A stretch of DNA of 64,000 bases, from the NCBI RefSeq assembly GCF_009724685.1, contig NZ_WMEF01000014.1, positions 1 to 64,000 of the forward strand, in the 5' to 3' direction. Position 1 is the first letter of the stretch, and each line of letters begins with the position of its first letter. Made by a program: the position numbers and the translations under genes. The notes beneath the pieces were generated by a model. It had not been told where the DNA came from. It did not search any database and was given only the letters and a program-made list of their open reading frames with translations. Positions 7,809 to 17,334 of the stretch are shown one piece after another. The DNA comes from Lysinibacillus cavernae. GTDB lineage: Bacteria > Bacillota > Bacilli > Bacillales_A > Planococcaceae.

Positions 7809-8986
7809 GGCTTCATCACCTCCGTGAATAAATCATAAAAATCTGTTGGGTCTACATAAACAATTTGAATATGTTTATAACGCATCATAAACTCAGAATG
7901 CATAGGTGGCTGTTTTGCCACTACAAAACAAATACAGCTCTTCACTATATTCGCAAGAGTATGTAATACTTCATTTGATACATCACTTGTCACATAAAGC
8001 AATGTTGCAACTTGCTTAAAGGCTTGTTGGTCATAAAATCGGAATTTGACATTCTCTGTGGGTTTTATAGCCGCTAAATGATACATTACCTGATCTAACT
8101 GCTTCTCACCCTGTATAACTGGGAATACTTTCGTCACTTCCCCAGCGGAAATAAAAGATATATCTCCTCGTTCTTGAACGATCATCTGTAGCATAGATGC
8201 CACTAACTCCACCTTTTCTTCAAACATGGAGGATTTTTTTGCATCGAGTACTAACATTAACTCAGAAGATTGTCGATCCTCGAATTCCTTAGATTGTAAG
8301 GTCTGCGTTCTCGCAAATGATTTCCAATGAATCCATGAAAAACGATCCCCTGGAACATATTCTCTTAAGCCAACAGCCATGGATGTATCCTTTACAATGG
8401 AATATGGTGACATCATTGGACCAACATCATATTTTGTTTGAAGAGCAGTGTATTTCATCTCCCTTATCCTCGGGTAAACTAAAATAGTTTGTTCCTTTTC
8501 TGCTACGACAATCTTTTTTGCCCAGCCAAAAAAATCATAGAAAACTAAAGTAACCCCTAAGTAGCGATGTTCCCCACGAGGCATATTTTCCAAGTCATAA
8601 TGCCAGCTAAATTTTTTTCTAAAGCCAACGAATTTAACAGCATTCGAATTTTGTATTTTAGCTGTGACTAATTCCTCACTATCTACAAGTTCCTCCATCA
8701 TGATATATGCGAACGGAAAACGTGTTTTTCGTTCTATCGTAATAAAAACCTTCGCTGATTGCCCTCGTTCTATATGCATTGGTTCAATTTTTCGTTCTAC
8801 TAATAAAATATTTTCTCTAACAATTAAGAACATTAGTGCGTACACTAAAAAAGGACTAACCGCAAAAAACACAAACCAGCTGACAAATCCGCCTTGAAAC
8901 ATAGCATAACAAAATGTTACAACCATCAAGAAAGTAACTAATAGGAAATGTTTACTTTTCTCTAAAAAAGCTTTCCATTGCGTCAT
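7805..8986 (-). CDS. yeaD: DUF58 domain protein
   Basis: The 393-aa protein has two N-terminal hydrophobic segments and a C-terminal DUF58 region with the diagnostic stretch GLREYVPGDRFSWIHWKSFA and a following VLDAKK von Willebrand A-like start. DUF58 proteins are usual partners of MoxR ATPases (established gene association). The stop overlaps yebA by 4 bp and the start overlaps yeaC by 4 bp, so all three are translationally coupled. Confidence 0.88.
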   Translation of the reverse strand: MTQWKAFLEKSKHFLLVTFLMVVTFCYAMFQGGFVSWFVFFAVSPFLVYALMFLIVRENILLVERKIEPMHIERGQSAKVFITIERKTRFPFAYIMMEELVDSEELVTAKIQNSNAVKFVGFRKKFSWHYDLENMPRGEHRYLGVTLVFYDFFGWAKKIVVAEKEQTILVYPRIREMKYTALQTKYDVGPMMSPYSIVKDTSMAVGLREYVPGDRFSWIHWKSFARTQTLQSKEFEDRQSSELMLVLDAKKSSMFEEKVELVASMLQMIVQERGDISFISAGEVTKVFPVIQGEKQLDQVMYHLAAIKPTENVKFRFYDQQAFKQVATLLYVTSDVSNEVLHTLANIVKSCICFVVAKQPPMHSEFMMRYKHIQIVYVDPTDFYDLFTEVMKP

Positions 8987-9927
8987 TGTTCTGCAAACCT
9001 CTTTGTCGGAACTGGTGTTTTGGCAATAATACGCTGGATAATTTCGGCTGCTGTTACGTTATCATAGCGTGCATCTGGTTTTAACACTAAGCGATGACTA
9101 AAGACAAACGGCATTAGGTACTGAACATCATCCGGTGTAACAAAGCTACGACCTTTCATAAATGCGTAAGCTTGAGAAGCTTTCATTAGAGCTATCGTTG
9201 CCCGTGGGCTCACTCCTAAATGAACATAGCTATTTTCCCTCGTTTGGGTAGCTAGCTCCACCATATAATTTTTGACCGAGTCTTCAACATATACACCTTG
9301 AACAAGCTCCTGTAATTCAATTAATTGTGCTACAGTTAATACCGCTTCGATTTTTTCAATCGGCTTACCATTTTCAGCTCTACGCAATATCTCTACTTCT
9401 TGCCCTCTTGAAGGGTAACCCATTTTTATTTTCAATAAAAAGCGATCCAATTGCGCTTCCGGTAACGGATAGGTACCTTCGTGTTCAATTGGGTTTTGTG
9501 TGGCCATAACAAAAAACGGCTGGTTAATCATCATTGTATTACCGTCAATTGTAACTGAAGCCTCCTCCATACCTTCCAACAAGGCTGATTGCGTTTTTGG
9601 TGAAGTACGGTTTATTTCATCTGCTAGTACAACATCCCCCATGATCGGCCCTGGGCGAAATTCAAACTCCATTGTCTTCGGATTGTAAATGGAGATCCCA
9701 ACTACATCCGATGGCAATAAATCTGGTGTAAATTGAATACGCTTAAACTGAGCGTCAAAAGATTTTGCAAGTGCGCGTACCATCATCGTCTTTCCAACTC
9801 CAGGTACATCCTCTAACAATACATGTCCTCTGGCTAATAATGCGACAAGGCTCAGCTCAGCAACCTCTCTTTTACCAATCATTACTTTTTCTATATTTTC
9901 TAAAATATCCTGTATTTGAGAATTCAT
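8983..9927 (-). CDS. yeaC: MoxR-family AAA ATPase
   Basis: AAA+ ATPase of the MoxR group, predicted to remodel or activate the DUF58 and transglutaminase partners encoded downstream. Walker A is GVGKTMM, Walker B VVLADEINR, followed by the sensor region ATQNPIEHEGTYPLPEAQLDR. I choose ATG 9927 (MNSQIQD): GGGAGG lies 9 nt upstream. A longer reading from 9951 would place the start before that ribosome site. Length is 314 aa, normal for the family. First gene of the operon; no strong promoter was recognised. Confidence 0.92.
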   Translation of the reverse strand: MNSQIQDILENIEKVMIGKREVAELSLVALLARGHVLLEDVPGVGKTMMVRALAKSFDAQFKRIQFTPDLLPSDVVGISIYNPKTMEFEFRPGPIMGDVVLADEINRTSPKTQSALLEGMEEASVTIDGNTMMINQPFFVMATQNPIEHEGTYPLPEAQLDRFLLKIKMGYPSRGQEVEILRRAENGKPIEKIEAVLTVAQLIELQELVQGVYVEDSVKNYMVELATQTRENSYVHLGVSPRATIALMKASQAYAFMKGRSFVTPDDVQYLMPFVFSHRLVLKPDARYDNVTAAEIIQRIIAKTPVPTKRFAEQ

Positions 9928-10057
9928 ATGTCGAAAAACCTCCCATTCCATCAGACAATTGTGTGAATTGCATGATAACTACTAACATAAGCATATCGAA
10001 ATCTGTCTTGTAAAACAATTATCAGAAACTTCTTCCTGCTACTAACATTAATAAAGA

Positions 10058-10087
10058 AGGCTTGTTTGAATGTTATCAAACAAGCCT
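10058..10087 (-). terminator. Terminator after the nos cluster
   Basis: Perfect 12-bp stem AGGCTTGTTTGA/TCAAACAAGCCT with A/T-rich flanks, 37 nt after the nosF-like stop. Confidence 0.85.
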
Positions 10088-10123
10088 AAACTTTATTATA
10101 TAACGCCATTATGAAATAGAATG

Positions 10124-10804
10124 TTACAATTTTAATCTTTTTAACCATATTTCTTCTAAAGATGTAGAATTTTCTTGTAAAAAAATATCAGCTATCGCCC
10201 CAGAAATAATAATTTTCCCTTCATGCAGAACTAATACATCCTCCGCTATTTCTTCAGCAAAAGATAGTAAGTGTGTAGAGAATATGACCGTATTTCCTTT
10301 CTCCTTTTCCTCCAACATCATATTTTTCAGCTGCGCTATCCAAAATGGATCAAGGCCATTTGTTGGTTCATCTAAGATCAGCAAAGAACCGCTGCCGAGT
10401 AAGCTTTGCGCAAGGTTTAATCGTTGTAGCATTCCCTTAGAAAACTGTTTAGCTTGTTGCTTGCGAACATCCCACAAAGAAACACGCTTCAATACTTGCT
10501 CTTGTTCATATTTATCTACTTGTTTTAAAGATGCCAACAACTCGATAATCTCAGCGGCAGTTAGCATAGTGGGGAAATGTACATCGTCAGGCATATAACG
10601 AATTGCTTGTGGTTTATGCCAGATTATATCACCGGATTTTTGCTTTTCTTGACCCGTTAATAAACGAATCAACGTACTCTTTCCAGCTCCATTACCTCCA
10701 ACCAACGCTAGAATTCGACCTGAATGCAGTGTAAATGTAGCTTCTTTTAAACCCCTATCATTCTCATAGACATTGGCTACATTTTTCGCTTCTAAAAGAA
10801 TCAT
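10124..10804 (-). CDS. nosF: ABC transporter ATPase, NosF-like
   Basis: ATP-binding subunit that would pair with the NosY-like permease. Walker A GGNGAGKST, signature SKGMLQRL, Walker B LLILDEPTNGLDP and the H-loop STHLLS are visible. The ATG at 10804 follows AGGAGG by 11 nt and overlaps the nosY stop as ATGA, giving 226 aa; an upstream in-frame start would lie inside nosY. In nos clusters NosDFY delivers sulfur or copper needed for the CuZ centre of N2O reductase (family knowledge). Assignment rests on synteny with nosD, nosL and nosY. Confidence 0.8.
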   Translation of the reverse strand: MILLEAKNVANVYENDRGLKEATFTLHSGRILALVGGNGAGKSTLIRLLTGQEKQKSGDIIWHKPQAIRYMPDDVHFPTMLTAAEIIELLASLKQVDKYEQEQVLKRVSLWDVRKQQAKQFSKGMLQRLNLAQSLLGSGSLLILDEPTNGLDPFWIAQLKNMMLEEKEKGNTVIFSTHLLSFAEEIAEDVLVLHEGKIIISGAIADIFLQENSTSLEEIWLKRLKL

Positions 10805-11604
10805 CGTTGCCGGTCCTCCTTTAATAACTTCGTAGCAAGCATAAGCGGTAGAACGATCCAAAGTGTCGTTACGATCCCGTATATCACGTGGCCCAATGGC
10901 GACATATAAAACTTCGTTACTCCATAAAACGCTGGCCCAAGCACACTAGCTTGATTGCTGAATATAAAATAACCAAAGCGCAGCCATTCCACAGGATTTA
11001 TATGTATCGTTACAATGATAAGCTTTTGTAAAACATGACCAGCTACAAACGCACCTAGCGCCATTAAAGCATAAGAAATGAGCAATAAAAAAAAGGACCA
11101 TACAACAAGCGATAATGCTAATGCAAACAACTTTGTTTGGGCAAATGCCCCCAGTACAATACCTACTGATACAAAAATAAAGATACATAATAACGTAAGG
11201 ATAACTAAAACAATCGGTAATCGTACGCCGCCTAAAAAACCACCTAATGCTAATACAACACCAAATGCCACTAACACCACTAATAAAAAAGCAAGTGATG
11301 TAGCTACATATTTACCTATAATATATTGCCGACGTTTCATCGGATAGGTTTTTAATAACGAATACCAGCCAGATTCTATATCACCAGCTATATTCATACT
11401 TCCAATGCTCACGATAAATAATGGCAATAGAAACAATAACACATTTAAAAATGATGCTGTTTGCCGTGTAAAGCCCTCGGTCTCAGGTAAAGCCATTTGT
11501 TGAATGACAATGATCGCTACAAAAACAAATGTAAAAAGAAAGGCTACTAGTTGCATCCAACGGCTTCTTAAAATTTGCTTCAGTTCTATTTTCACAAACA
11601 TCAC
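10801..11604 (-). CDS. nosY: ABC permease, NosY-like
   Basis: The 267-aa integral membrane protein has six hydrophobic segments and the ABC-2 permease arrangement, with a large charged entry MMFVKIELKQILRSRW. It sits between nosL and nosF with 4-bp overlaps on both sides, so a transporter complex with NosF is likely. By itself the sequence would only say ABC-2 permease; the NosY name comes from the neighbours. Confidence 0.75.
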   Translation of the reverse strand: MMFVKIELKQILRSRWMQLVAFLFTFVFVAIIVIQQMALPETEGFTRQTASFLNVLLFLLPLFIVSIGSMNIAGDIESGWYSLLKTYPMKRRQYIIGKYVATSLAFLLVVLVAFGVVLALGGFLGGVRLPIVLVILTLLCIFIFVSVGIVLGAFAQTKLFALALSLVVWSFFLLLISYALMALGAFVAGHVLQKLIIVTIHINPVEWLRFGYFIFSNQASVLGPAFYGVTKFYMSPLGHVIYGIVTTLWIVLPLMLATKLLKEDRQR

Positions 11605-12053
11605 TCATGAATCCCCCAATTAAACGTTAGCAAATCCTGATAAGCTAGTAATTGACCATCTCCTTCATTAGTCATCCATTTTTGCGCTTCGTCTTTTGTC
11701 GCAAATGCGAGAACGCCATAGTTCATCGGAGTCCAATAATCTTTGTTGTACACAAAGGTCGCTTTATAAATGTCAATCCATTCATTGTTTGCTTTATTTT
11801 TAATATAGGCTGCACCAACTTCATCCTCACCATTTAGTTCAAGATATTCCATCAGACACCCAATATCATCAAAAATCTCGTAATCTCCATTTTTCAAAAC
11901 AATTTGTCCTGCATATTCATTATGAACAATACTCATATTACAAATTTTACAAACATCTGTTTCACTGATAATCTCACGTGGTTTATATGTTCTATCGCTG
12001 CAACCTACCAAAATGGCACCGCATAAAATAACAATAGTTATCCACCTATTCAT
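11601..12053 (-). CDS. nosL: NosL-like copper-binding lipoprotein (second copy)
   Basis: Lipoprotein signal peptide with lipobox LVGC at about residues 15-18, then the NosL signature VCKICNMSI (CxxCxM) and FDDIGCL. NosL binds Cu(I) outside the membrane and acts as a copper chaperone for N2O reductase maturation (family knowledge). I choose ATG 12053, preceded by GGGGG and overlapping the nosD stop (ATGA), giving 150 aa. A longer reading would start inside nosD. It is the second NosL-like gene of the cluster. Confidence 0.82.
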   Translation of the reverse strand: MNRWITIVILCGAILVGCSDRTYKPREIISETDVCKICNMSIVHNEYAGQIVLKNGDYEIFDDIGCLMEYLELNGEDEVGAAYIKNKANNEWIDIYKATFVYNKDYWTPMNYGVLAFATKDEAQKWMTNEGDGQLLAYQDLLTFNWGIHE

Positions 12054-13324
12054 ACTCGCATCCCCCTTTTCCAAAACCATAAGCCACACATTGACACCAC
12101 TAAACCAATGAGCAATTGTATGCTATTTATCGAAAATGCTGTCTCTTTCATATCACTGAGCAATTTCGGTTCATTATCTACGAGTAGGTTTTGTTCTGTT
12201 TTATTAATTTGCTGATCTAGTGACGTCAGGATCATGACGCTTGGTGATGCTACAAAAAATTGATAAACTGGTTGTCTCACCATCCACTGTCCAAAGCTCG
12301 ACACAGCCACGTATGGAACATCCCCGAAACCATCACCCGCAACATCTATCCCTGTATAATCATCATAAAAATTGCGAACGAGACGAAAACCTTGATGATC
12401 TGATCTTGCCGTTAATATATTTCCTGTAAACTGGTTATCGTTTACGATTGAGCCATCATCTACCTTTGTACCTTCTAATGCAGTCTGATTCATCTGAAAG
12501 CGATTTTCTTGTATTTGAATGACTGAACTTTTTTGCAACGCTACACCTACCCGATTATTTTGAAAACTATTTTTTCTTATCATTGCCTGCTGAGTATCAT
12601 ACATTAAAAGACCATAGCTATTGAAATCGTTATGGCTACTGACGGTATTATTGGCTATTTCTAAGTTGGTAGTCATCATGACCATAAGACCTGTAACATT
12701 ATGTAAATACGTATTAAAAAGTACCTCCACACCACTTGAATACATAAAGTGTGTCCCGTAACGGCTATTTTTCACCTTGTTTCGTTGAACATTGATTTGC
12801 TTCACTTCTTCTACGTATATACCATCTTGCACTTGTTCAATAGTATTTTGTTCGATGGCAATGTCCTCACTTTTAAACACAGCAATCCCATTACCTTTTT
12901 CAGCATAATGTGACTGATTACCAACAACTCTATTTTCTAAAATTCGAACATGCTTAGAACGTTGAATATGGATACCCACTTGAACATCTTTTACCTCAAT
13001 CGCTCTCAGTTCTAAATTCTCTGCTTCATGAGCAACAATTCCTTTGTTTTTTGCACGTATCATTATATTTTCTACAGAGACATTAGCAGCATGTTCAATT
13101 TTTAATACAGGATTATTATTTTGAGAATACAGCTCAACCCCTTCTTCTCCGCGCAGTATAATTGGTTTCTTCACCATGAAATTTCCTTCGTAACGACCAG
13201 CAGGAATATGAATAATATCTCCAGTTTTTGCTTGATCAATTGCAAATTGAATATCAAATTCCGCATATGCCGTTTGACTTGTAAATAGAAAAAACAAAAG
13301 GAAAAAACCTAGTTGCTTCATCAC
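12050..13324 (-). CDS. nosD: NosD-like beta-helix protein
   Basis: The 424-aa protein has a signal peptide (about residues 1-21), a long right-handed parallel beta-helix of repeated N/I-rich turns (about 60-330, with patterns such as IEQNTIEQVQDGIYVE), a conserved FYDDYTGIDVAGDGFGDVPY stretch typical of NosD, and a C-terminal membrane helix (about 402-418). NosD works with NosFY in building the copper-sulfur centre of N2O reductase. The C-terminal anchor keeps it at the outer face of the membrane. Coupled to the second nosL by a 4-bp overlap. Confidence 0.88.
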   Translation of the reverse strand: MMKQLGFFLLFFLFTSQTAYAEFDIQFAIDQAKTGDIIHIPAGRYEGNFMVKKPIILRGEEGVELYSQNNNPVLKIEHAANVSVENIMIRAKNKGIVAHEAENLELRAIEVKDVQVGIHIQRSKHVRILENRVVGNQSHYAEKGNGIAVFKSEDIAIEQNTIEQVQDGIYVEEVKQINVQRNKVKNSRYGTHFMYSSGVEVLFNTYLHNVTGLMVMMTTNLEIANNTVSSHNDFNSYGLLMYDTQQAMIRKNSFQNNRVGVALQKSSVIQIQENRFQMNQTALEGTKVDDGSIVNDNQFTGNILTARSDHQGFRLVRNFYDDYTGIDVAGDGFGDVPYVAVSSFGQWMVRQPVYQFFVASPSVMILTSLDQQINKTEQNLLVDNEPKLLSDMKETAFSINSIQLLIGLVVSMCGLWFWKRGMRV

Positions 13325-13381
13325 TCTTTACCTCCTCATTCAGCATGAAAAGACTAGAGGAATGCCCCCTAGTCTATGGTG

Positions 13382-14023
13382 TTAATGACTGTGTCCCTCT
13401 TGTTCATGATTCATCTCATTCGAATGCACGGAACCAGATTCACCATTTTCTTCCTCAGCCTTTTTTTGCATCATTTTCTTACGTCTCTCTAATGCGTCAT
13501 CTGTAATTTTTTGTAGATCTTCAACATAAGCATTCGAATTTTCTTGGATATATTTATCCGCTTCAGCCTTGTCCACGAAATAAATATAGCCCCAGTTCAT
13601 CGGAGATTTCAGCTCTGTTTTCACAATAGTTACATCTTCAACCTTTGCCCAATTCTTCGTAACAAAATCACGGACAAATTTTTCATTTTTTTCTTCATTA
13701 GCAACCTCTGCATTTAACAAACAGCCAATATCGTCATAAAAAGCAATGGACCCATCTGCTTTTATTGCTTGCGCTGAAAATACGCCCATCTCATGATCTT
13801 TCATGTAAACCTTCATATTACACATTTCACAAACTGTGTCTTCCTTTGGCTCTTGTAACCGTGGATCTACTAGTGAAGCAACTTGTACAGAATCTTTCAT
13901 TGTTTCTGTTTCATTTTTCGTAGCCTCTTGCTCCGTTTCCTTCTCTTTATCTTGGGCTTTTTCGCTACCACATGCTGCAAGTACAAATAATAATAGTAGT
14001 GCAGGTAACCATAATTTTTTCAC
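13382..14023 (-). CDS. nosL: NosL-like lipoprotein with His-rich tail
   Basis: First gene of the cluster. Lipobox LAAC (about residues 16-19), a Lys/Glu/Thr-rich linker, the NosL signature VCEMCNMKV (CxxCxM), FYDDIGCLL, and a tail ending HSNEMNHEQEGHSH that looks metal-binding. The GTG at 14023 lies 8 nt after TTTGGAGG and gives 213 aa; a longer in-frame reading to 14038 starts inside the ribosome site. The long linker and His tail distinguish it from the shorter NosL downstream, so the two probably do not do the same job. Confidence 0.82.
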   Translation of the reverse strand: MKKLWLPALLLLFVLAACGSEKAQDKEKETEQEATKNETETMKDSVQVASLVDPRLQEPKEDTVCEMCNMKVYMKDHEMGVFSAQAIKADGSIAFYDDIGCLLNAEVANEEKNEKFVRDFVTKNWAKVEDVTIVKTELKSPMNWGYIYFVDKAEADKYIQENSNAYVEDLQKITDDALERRKKMMQKKAEEENGESGSVHSNEMNHEQEGHSH

Positions 14024-14197
14024 AACTATTTCCTCCAAATTTAGTTTTCTGTTGCCATACTCTACATTACAGATTAGTTGTGAAATTAGTTAAAAATCGC
14101 GGTGAAGTATTGGAAAAATTCTCTTGAACATTCAATGAACATCTTTACTTCAAATATTTTGAATTGAGAGCAATTCTTTCGTTCACTCTCATCAACA

Positions 14198-14230
14198 TAA
14201 AAACTCTCCACACCCATAGATGTGGAGAGT
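14198..14230 (-). terminator. Terminator after the 106-aa gene
   Basis: Stem ACTCTCCACA/TGTGGAGAGT followed on the minus strand by TTTTT. Confidence 0.85.
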
Positions 14231-14237
14231 CCGGCAC

Positions 14238-14558
14238 TTATATGGAAGAACGGTAACTACTGAGTCGCTTCTTTTGTTTGCTTAAACGACTTAGCTTTAT
14301 TGCTGTTTCATTTAAATCATGACGAATTTGTAAATCACTAGTACTATTCATATGAATAGGTGCACTATTTTTAAGTTGTTGCTGTTGTTTTGGCCCAGTA
14401 ATCGTACCGTGCTTCTTCTCTTTATTTTTTTGCAAACTATTTTTAAATTGCTTTTGTGGATTTTGCCCAAAGTTATGGCTAAGATCACCAGCATGTAAAT
14501 ACTGATTTTCCTGCCGAAAAATACTACTTGTCGTTGCACTTACTCTAGAAGTCCTCAT
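14238..14558 (-). CDS. Gln/Asn/Lys-rich hypothetical protein, 106 aa
   Basis: A strong GAGGAGGG ribosome site 8-10 nt before the ATG and a terminator right after the stop support a real, monocistronic gene. The protein is hydrophilic and basic, rich in Gln, Asn, Lys and Ser, with no signal peptide or membrane segment. I do not recognise a family. Low-complexity small basic proteins of this kind are common among sporulation-associated genes, but nothing in the sequence proves that. Confidence 0.6.
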   Translation of the reverse strand: MRTSRVSATTSSIFRQENQYLHAGDLSHNFGQNPQKQFKNSLQKNKEKKHGTITGPKQQQQLKNSAPIHMNSTSDLQIRHDLNETAIKLSRLSKQKKRLSSYRSSI

Positions 14559-14649
14559 AAAAAGTTACCCTCCTCTTCATTTTATTATCCCTATAGGTAA
14601 TACTATCGACATTATATGCTGTTACTTAACAACATAGAACTAAATAGCA

Positions 14650-14708
14650 TAAAAAAAGAGAGAAAAGAGCTATTTTAAAAGTGAATTTCACTTTTTTATA
14701 ACTCTTTT
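14650..14708 (-). terminator. Terminator after nadE
   Basis: Outer stem AAAAGAG-TAT pairing with ATAGCTCTTTT enclosing an AGTGAAATTCACT inner hairpin, then a T-rich tail on the minus strand. Confidence 0.7.
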
Positions 14709-14716
14709 CACTCATC

Positions 14717-15541
14717 TTACTTCCAAAAATCATCAAATATCGTAATTGGCATATGGCGTTTATGTTGAGAACGTAAATAATATCCCTCTAATATCCGACG
14801 AGGTTCTTCAGGAATTTCCTTCCCTTCTAGGTAATCATCAATTTGATCATACGTCACGCCAAGTGCCACTTCATCTGGCAATGACGGGCGATTTTCCTCT
14901 AAATCAGCAGTTGGCACCTTCATATAAAGATGCTCAGGACATTTGAGTGCTGCTAGTAATTGTTTCCCTTGTCGCTTGTTTAAACGAAAGATTGGCATTA
15001 AATCTGCTCCACCATCGCCAAATTTTGTATAAAAACCAGTGATGGCTTCAGCAGCATGATCTGTTCCTAAAACAACTGCCCCATTCATTGCAGCAATCGA
15101 ATATTGCACCTTCATACGCTCACGTGCTTTTTCGTTCCCCTTCACAAAGTCATTCAGTTCAACACCTGCATCTCCTAAGGCCATCACACTGGCATCAACA
15201 GCATTTTTTATATTTACTGTAAAGGTTTTCGTCGGCTTTATATAATCAATCGCATCCTGACAATCTTGTTCATCTGCTTGCACGCCATATGGTAAACGGA
15301 CAGCAAAAAATGAGTACTTCATTTCTCCGGCTTCTGCATTTAGCTCATCAACTGCCAACTGTGTAAGTTTCCCTGTTAACGTCGAATCTTGACCGCCTGA
15401 AATACCAAGAACAAATCCTTTTACAAAGCTATAGCGTTTTGCATATTCCTTTAAAAAATCAATGGATTTACTTATTTCATCCTGCACTTTAATGTTAGGT
15501 AATACGCGTAATTCCTCAATAATTTGATGCTGTAAAGTCAT
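14717..15541 (-). CDS. nadE: NH3-dependent NAD+ synthetase
   Basis: Amidates nicotinate adenine dinucleotide to NAD+. The PP-loop [11 protein letters not shown] (about residues 44-54) and the [23 protein letters not shown] stretch are diagnostic; no nitrilase domain, so it is the ammonia-dependent form of 274 aa. I choose ATG 15541 (MTLQHQ), about 12 nt after GGAGG; an upstream in-frame GTG is only 1 nt from the ribosome site. It follows pncB by about 20 nt, so two steps of nicotinate salvage are made together. Confidence 0.95.
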   Translation of the reverse strand: MTLQHQIIEELRVLPNIKVQDEISKSIDFLKEYAKRYSFVKGFVLGISGGQDSTLTGKLTQLAVDELNAEAGEMKYSFFAVRLPYGVQADEQDCQDAIDYIKPTKTFTVNIKNAVDASVMALGDAGVELNDFVKGNEKARERMKVQYSIAAMNGAVVLGTDHAAEAITGFYTKFGDGGADLMPIFRLNKRQGKQLLAALKCPEHLYMKVPTADLEENRPSLPDEVALGVTYDQIDDYLEGKEIPEEPRRILEGYYLRSQHKRHMPITIFDDFWK

Positions 15542-15561
15542 TGTACCCGTCACTCCTCCTA

Positions 15562-17022
15562 TTACATTTGCTTAACCATACTGTGTACTTCTTCAATATT
15601 CCGCATCTTATTATCCCAGCATTTTTGACTTAGATCGACTGGGTATTCTTCAGGATTCATCGCTCGTTTATATTCATCCCACAATAATTCTAAGTTTTCT
15701 GCAGCATAATCACGCATTTCCTCTAAAGTAGGATTTCGATAGTTTATTTCACCATTTTTAATCACATGCTGATGTAAATTTTTTGCTTCGAAATTTGTGA
15801 CAAACTTTGATACGAACGTATGGATTGGATGGAACATTTTAATACGTTCTTCAGCTTGAGGATTTTCATCTTGCATCGTGATGTAATCTCCCTCTGCTTT
15901 TCCATTCTTTTTATCGATAATACGATAGACATTTTTTAGTCCAGGCGTTGATACCTTTTCAGCATTTGCTGAAATTTTTATCGTATCTTCCAGTTGTCCT
16001 TCGCTATTTTCGATAGCAACCATTTTATAAACAGCACCTAATGCAGGCTGATCATAAGCTGTTATGAGCTTTGTGCCAATTCCCCAAACATCTACTTTTG
16101 CACCTTGGGATTTTAAATTTAATATTGTATATTCATCTAAATCATTTGAAACAATGATTTTGGCATCAGGGAAACCAGCAGCATCTAACATACGACGAGC
16201 TTCTTTTGATAAAAAGGCAATATCTCCACTATCTAAACGTATGCCAATGAAATTAATTTTGTCTCCTAGTTCTTTGGCTACTTTAATAGCAGTTGGAACA
16301 CCAGATTTCAATGTATTATAAGTATCCACCAAGAACACACAATCTCGATGACGTTTAGCATAGGAATGGAATGCATCATAATCATTTTTATAAGCTTGCA
16401 CTAACGCATGTGCATGTGTACCAGATACCGGAATATTAAAAAGCTTACCTGCTCGCACATTACTAGTGGAAGCAAAACCTCCGATAAACGCTGCACGAGT
16501 CCCCCAAATAGCAGCATCCATTTCCTGCGCACGTCTTGTACCAAATTCCATAGCCACTTCATTTTTTATAATTTGTTTAATACGGCTAGCTTTTGTAGCA
16601 ATTAATGTTTGGTAATTAACAATGTTAAGTAATGCCGTTTCAATAAGCTGTGCTTCTACTAACGGAGCTTCAATCCGGACAATTGGTTCATTCGCAAAAA
16701 CAAGTTCCCCTTCTACCATGGAATACATATCCCCTGTGAATCGAATATTTTTTAAATACTCGATAAAGTCCTCTTTGTAGCCTACTTCCTCACGTAAATA
16801 GGTAATATCGGATTCACTAAAATGAAAATCACGTAGATAATCAAGCATTCGCTCTAACCCAGCAAATATGGCATAGCCATTACCAAAAGGTAATTTTCTA
16901 AAATATAATTCAAAAACTGCTTTTTTATTATGTATGCCATCCGCCCAGTAGGACTCTGCCATATTAATTTGATATAAGTCTGTGTGTAGCGCTAAGCTAT
17001 CATCTGCATAGTTTGATCTCAC
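15562..17022 (-). CDS. pncB: Nicotinate phosphoribosyltransferase
   Basis: Converts nicotinate and PRPP to nicotinate mononucleotide, the entry step of the Preiss-Handler pathway. The 486 aa fit the bacterial type. Seen: [14 protein letters not shown] at the N-terminus, [30 protein letters not shown] and RLDSGD, all family landmarks. The start is GTG at 17022 with AAGGGG 6 nt upstream. Forms an operon with nadE; the enzyme for the middle step (nadD) is not in the window. Confidence 0.94.
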   Translation of the reverse strand: MRSNYADDSLALHTDLYQINMAESYWADGIHNKKAVFELYFRKLPFGNGYAIFAGLERMLDYLRDFHFSESDITYLREEVGYKEDFIEYLKNIRFTGDMYSMVEGELVFANEPIVRIEAPLVEAQLIETALLNIVNYQTLIATKASRIKQIIKNEVAMEFGTRRAQEMDAAIWGTRAAFIGGFASTSNVRAGKLFNIPVSGTHAHALVQAYKNDYDAFHSYAKRHRDCVFLVDTYNTLKSGVPTAIKVAKELGDKINFIGIRLDSGDIAFLSKEARRMLDAAGFPDAKIIVSNDLDEYTILNLKSQGAKVDVWGIGTKLITAYDQPALGAVYKMVAIENSEGQLEDTIKISANAEKVSTPGLKNVYRIIDKKNGKAEGDYITMQDENPQAEERIKMFHPIHTFVSKFVTNFEAKNLHQHVIKNGEINYRNPTLEEMRDYAAENLELLWDEYKRAMNPEEYPVDLSQKCWDNKMRNIEEVHSMVKQM

Positions 17023-17107
17023 AAGAAACCCCTTCTTCCGCTTTGATAATTAGTCCTAGTATACACTATATACCCAAATTCTTGCGTTTTACATTCCTTC
17101 TATTACA

Positions 17108-17124
17108 TGTTAGGTTTTCTAACA
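17108..17124. promoter_or_regulatory. GlnR/TnrA-type box 1
   Basis: TGTTAGGTTTTCTAACA is a near-perfect match to the B. subtilis TGTNANAWWWTNTNACA consensus (one mismatch). It lies between divergent pncB and glnK-amtB. Confidence 0.7.
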
Positions 17125-17238
17125 TAAATAGTCAGAAAATTTTGAACTGTTCACATTTTAGACACAACTTTTAATACCGCTTTCATTCCCTTTCTAAAAA
17201 CCTTTTAATCAATATATTTCGTGAGCAGAAATATATCA

Positions 17239-17255
17239 TGTAATAAAACCTAACA
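17239..17255. promoter_or_regulatory. GlnR/TnrA-type box 2
   Basis: TGTAATAAAACCTAACA matches the TnrA/GlnR consensus at all but one defined position. It lies upstream of the predicted glnK promoter, centred about 60 nt before the expected start site, as for an activator. Confidence 0.72.
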
Positions 17256-17273
17256 CACATTTCAAAAAAACAA

Positions 17274-17302
17274 TTGCACAGTTTTCCATACCGTTTTAAC
17301 AT
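17274..17302 (+). promoter_or_regulatory. Promoter of glnK-amtB
   Basis: TTGCAC, 17-nt spacer, TAACAT. The weak -10 fits an activated nitrogen-starvation promoter. The rest of 17023-17273 holds the two nitrogen boxes and no gene. Confidence 0.55.
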
Positions 17303-17334
17303 GTAAATTAAATTTACGCAAGGAGCTGGTACAA

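Noticed and set aside
17023..17107. Sigma-B-like GGGTAT element upstream of pncB
   Set aside because: No matching GTTT -35 at the correct spacing; not enough to claim stress control.
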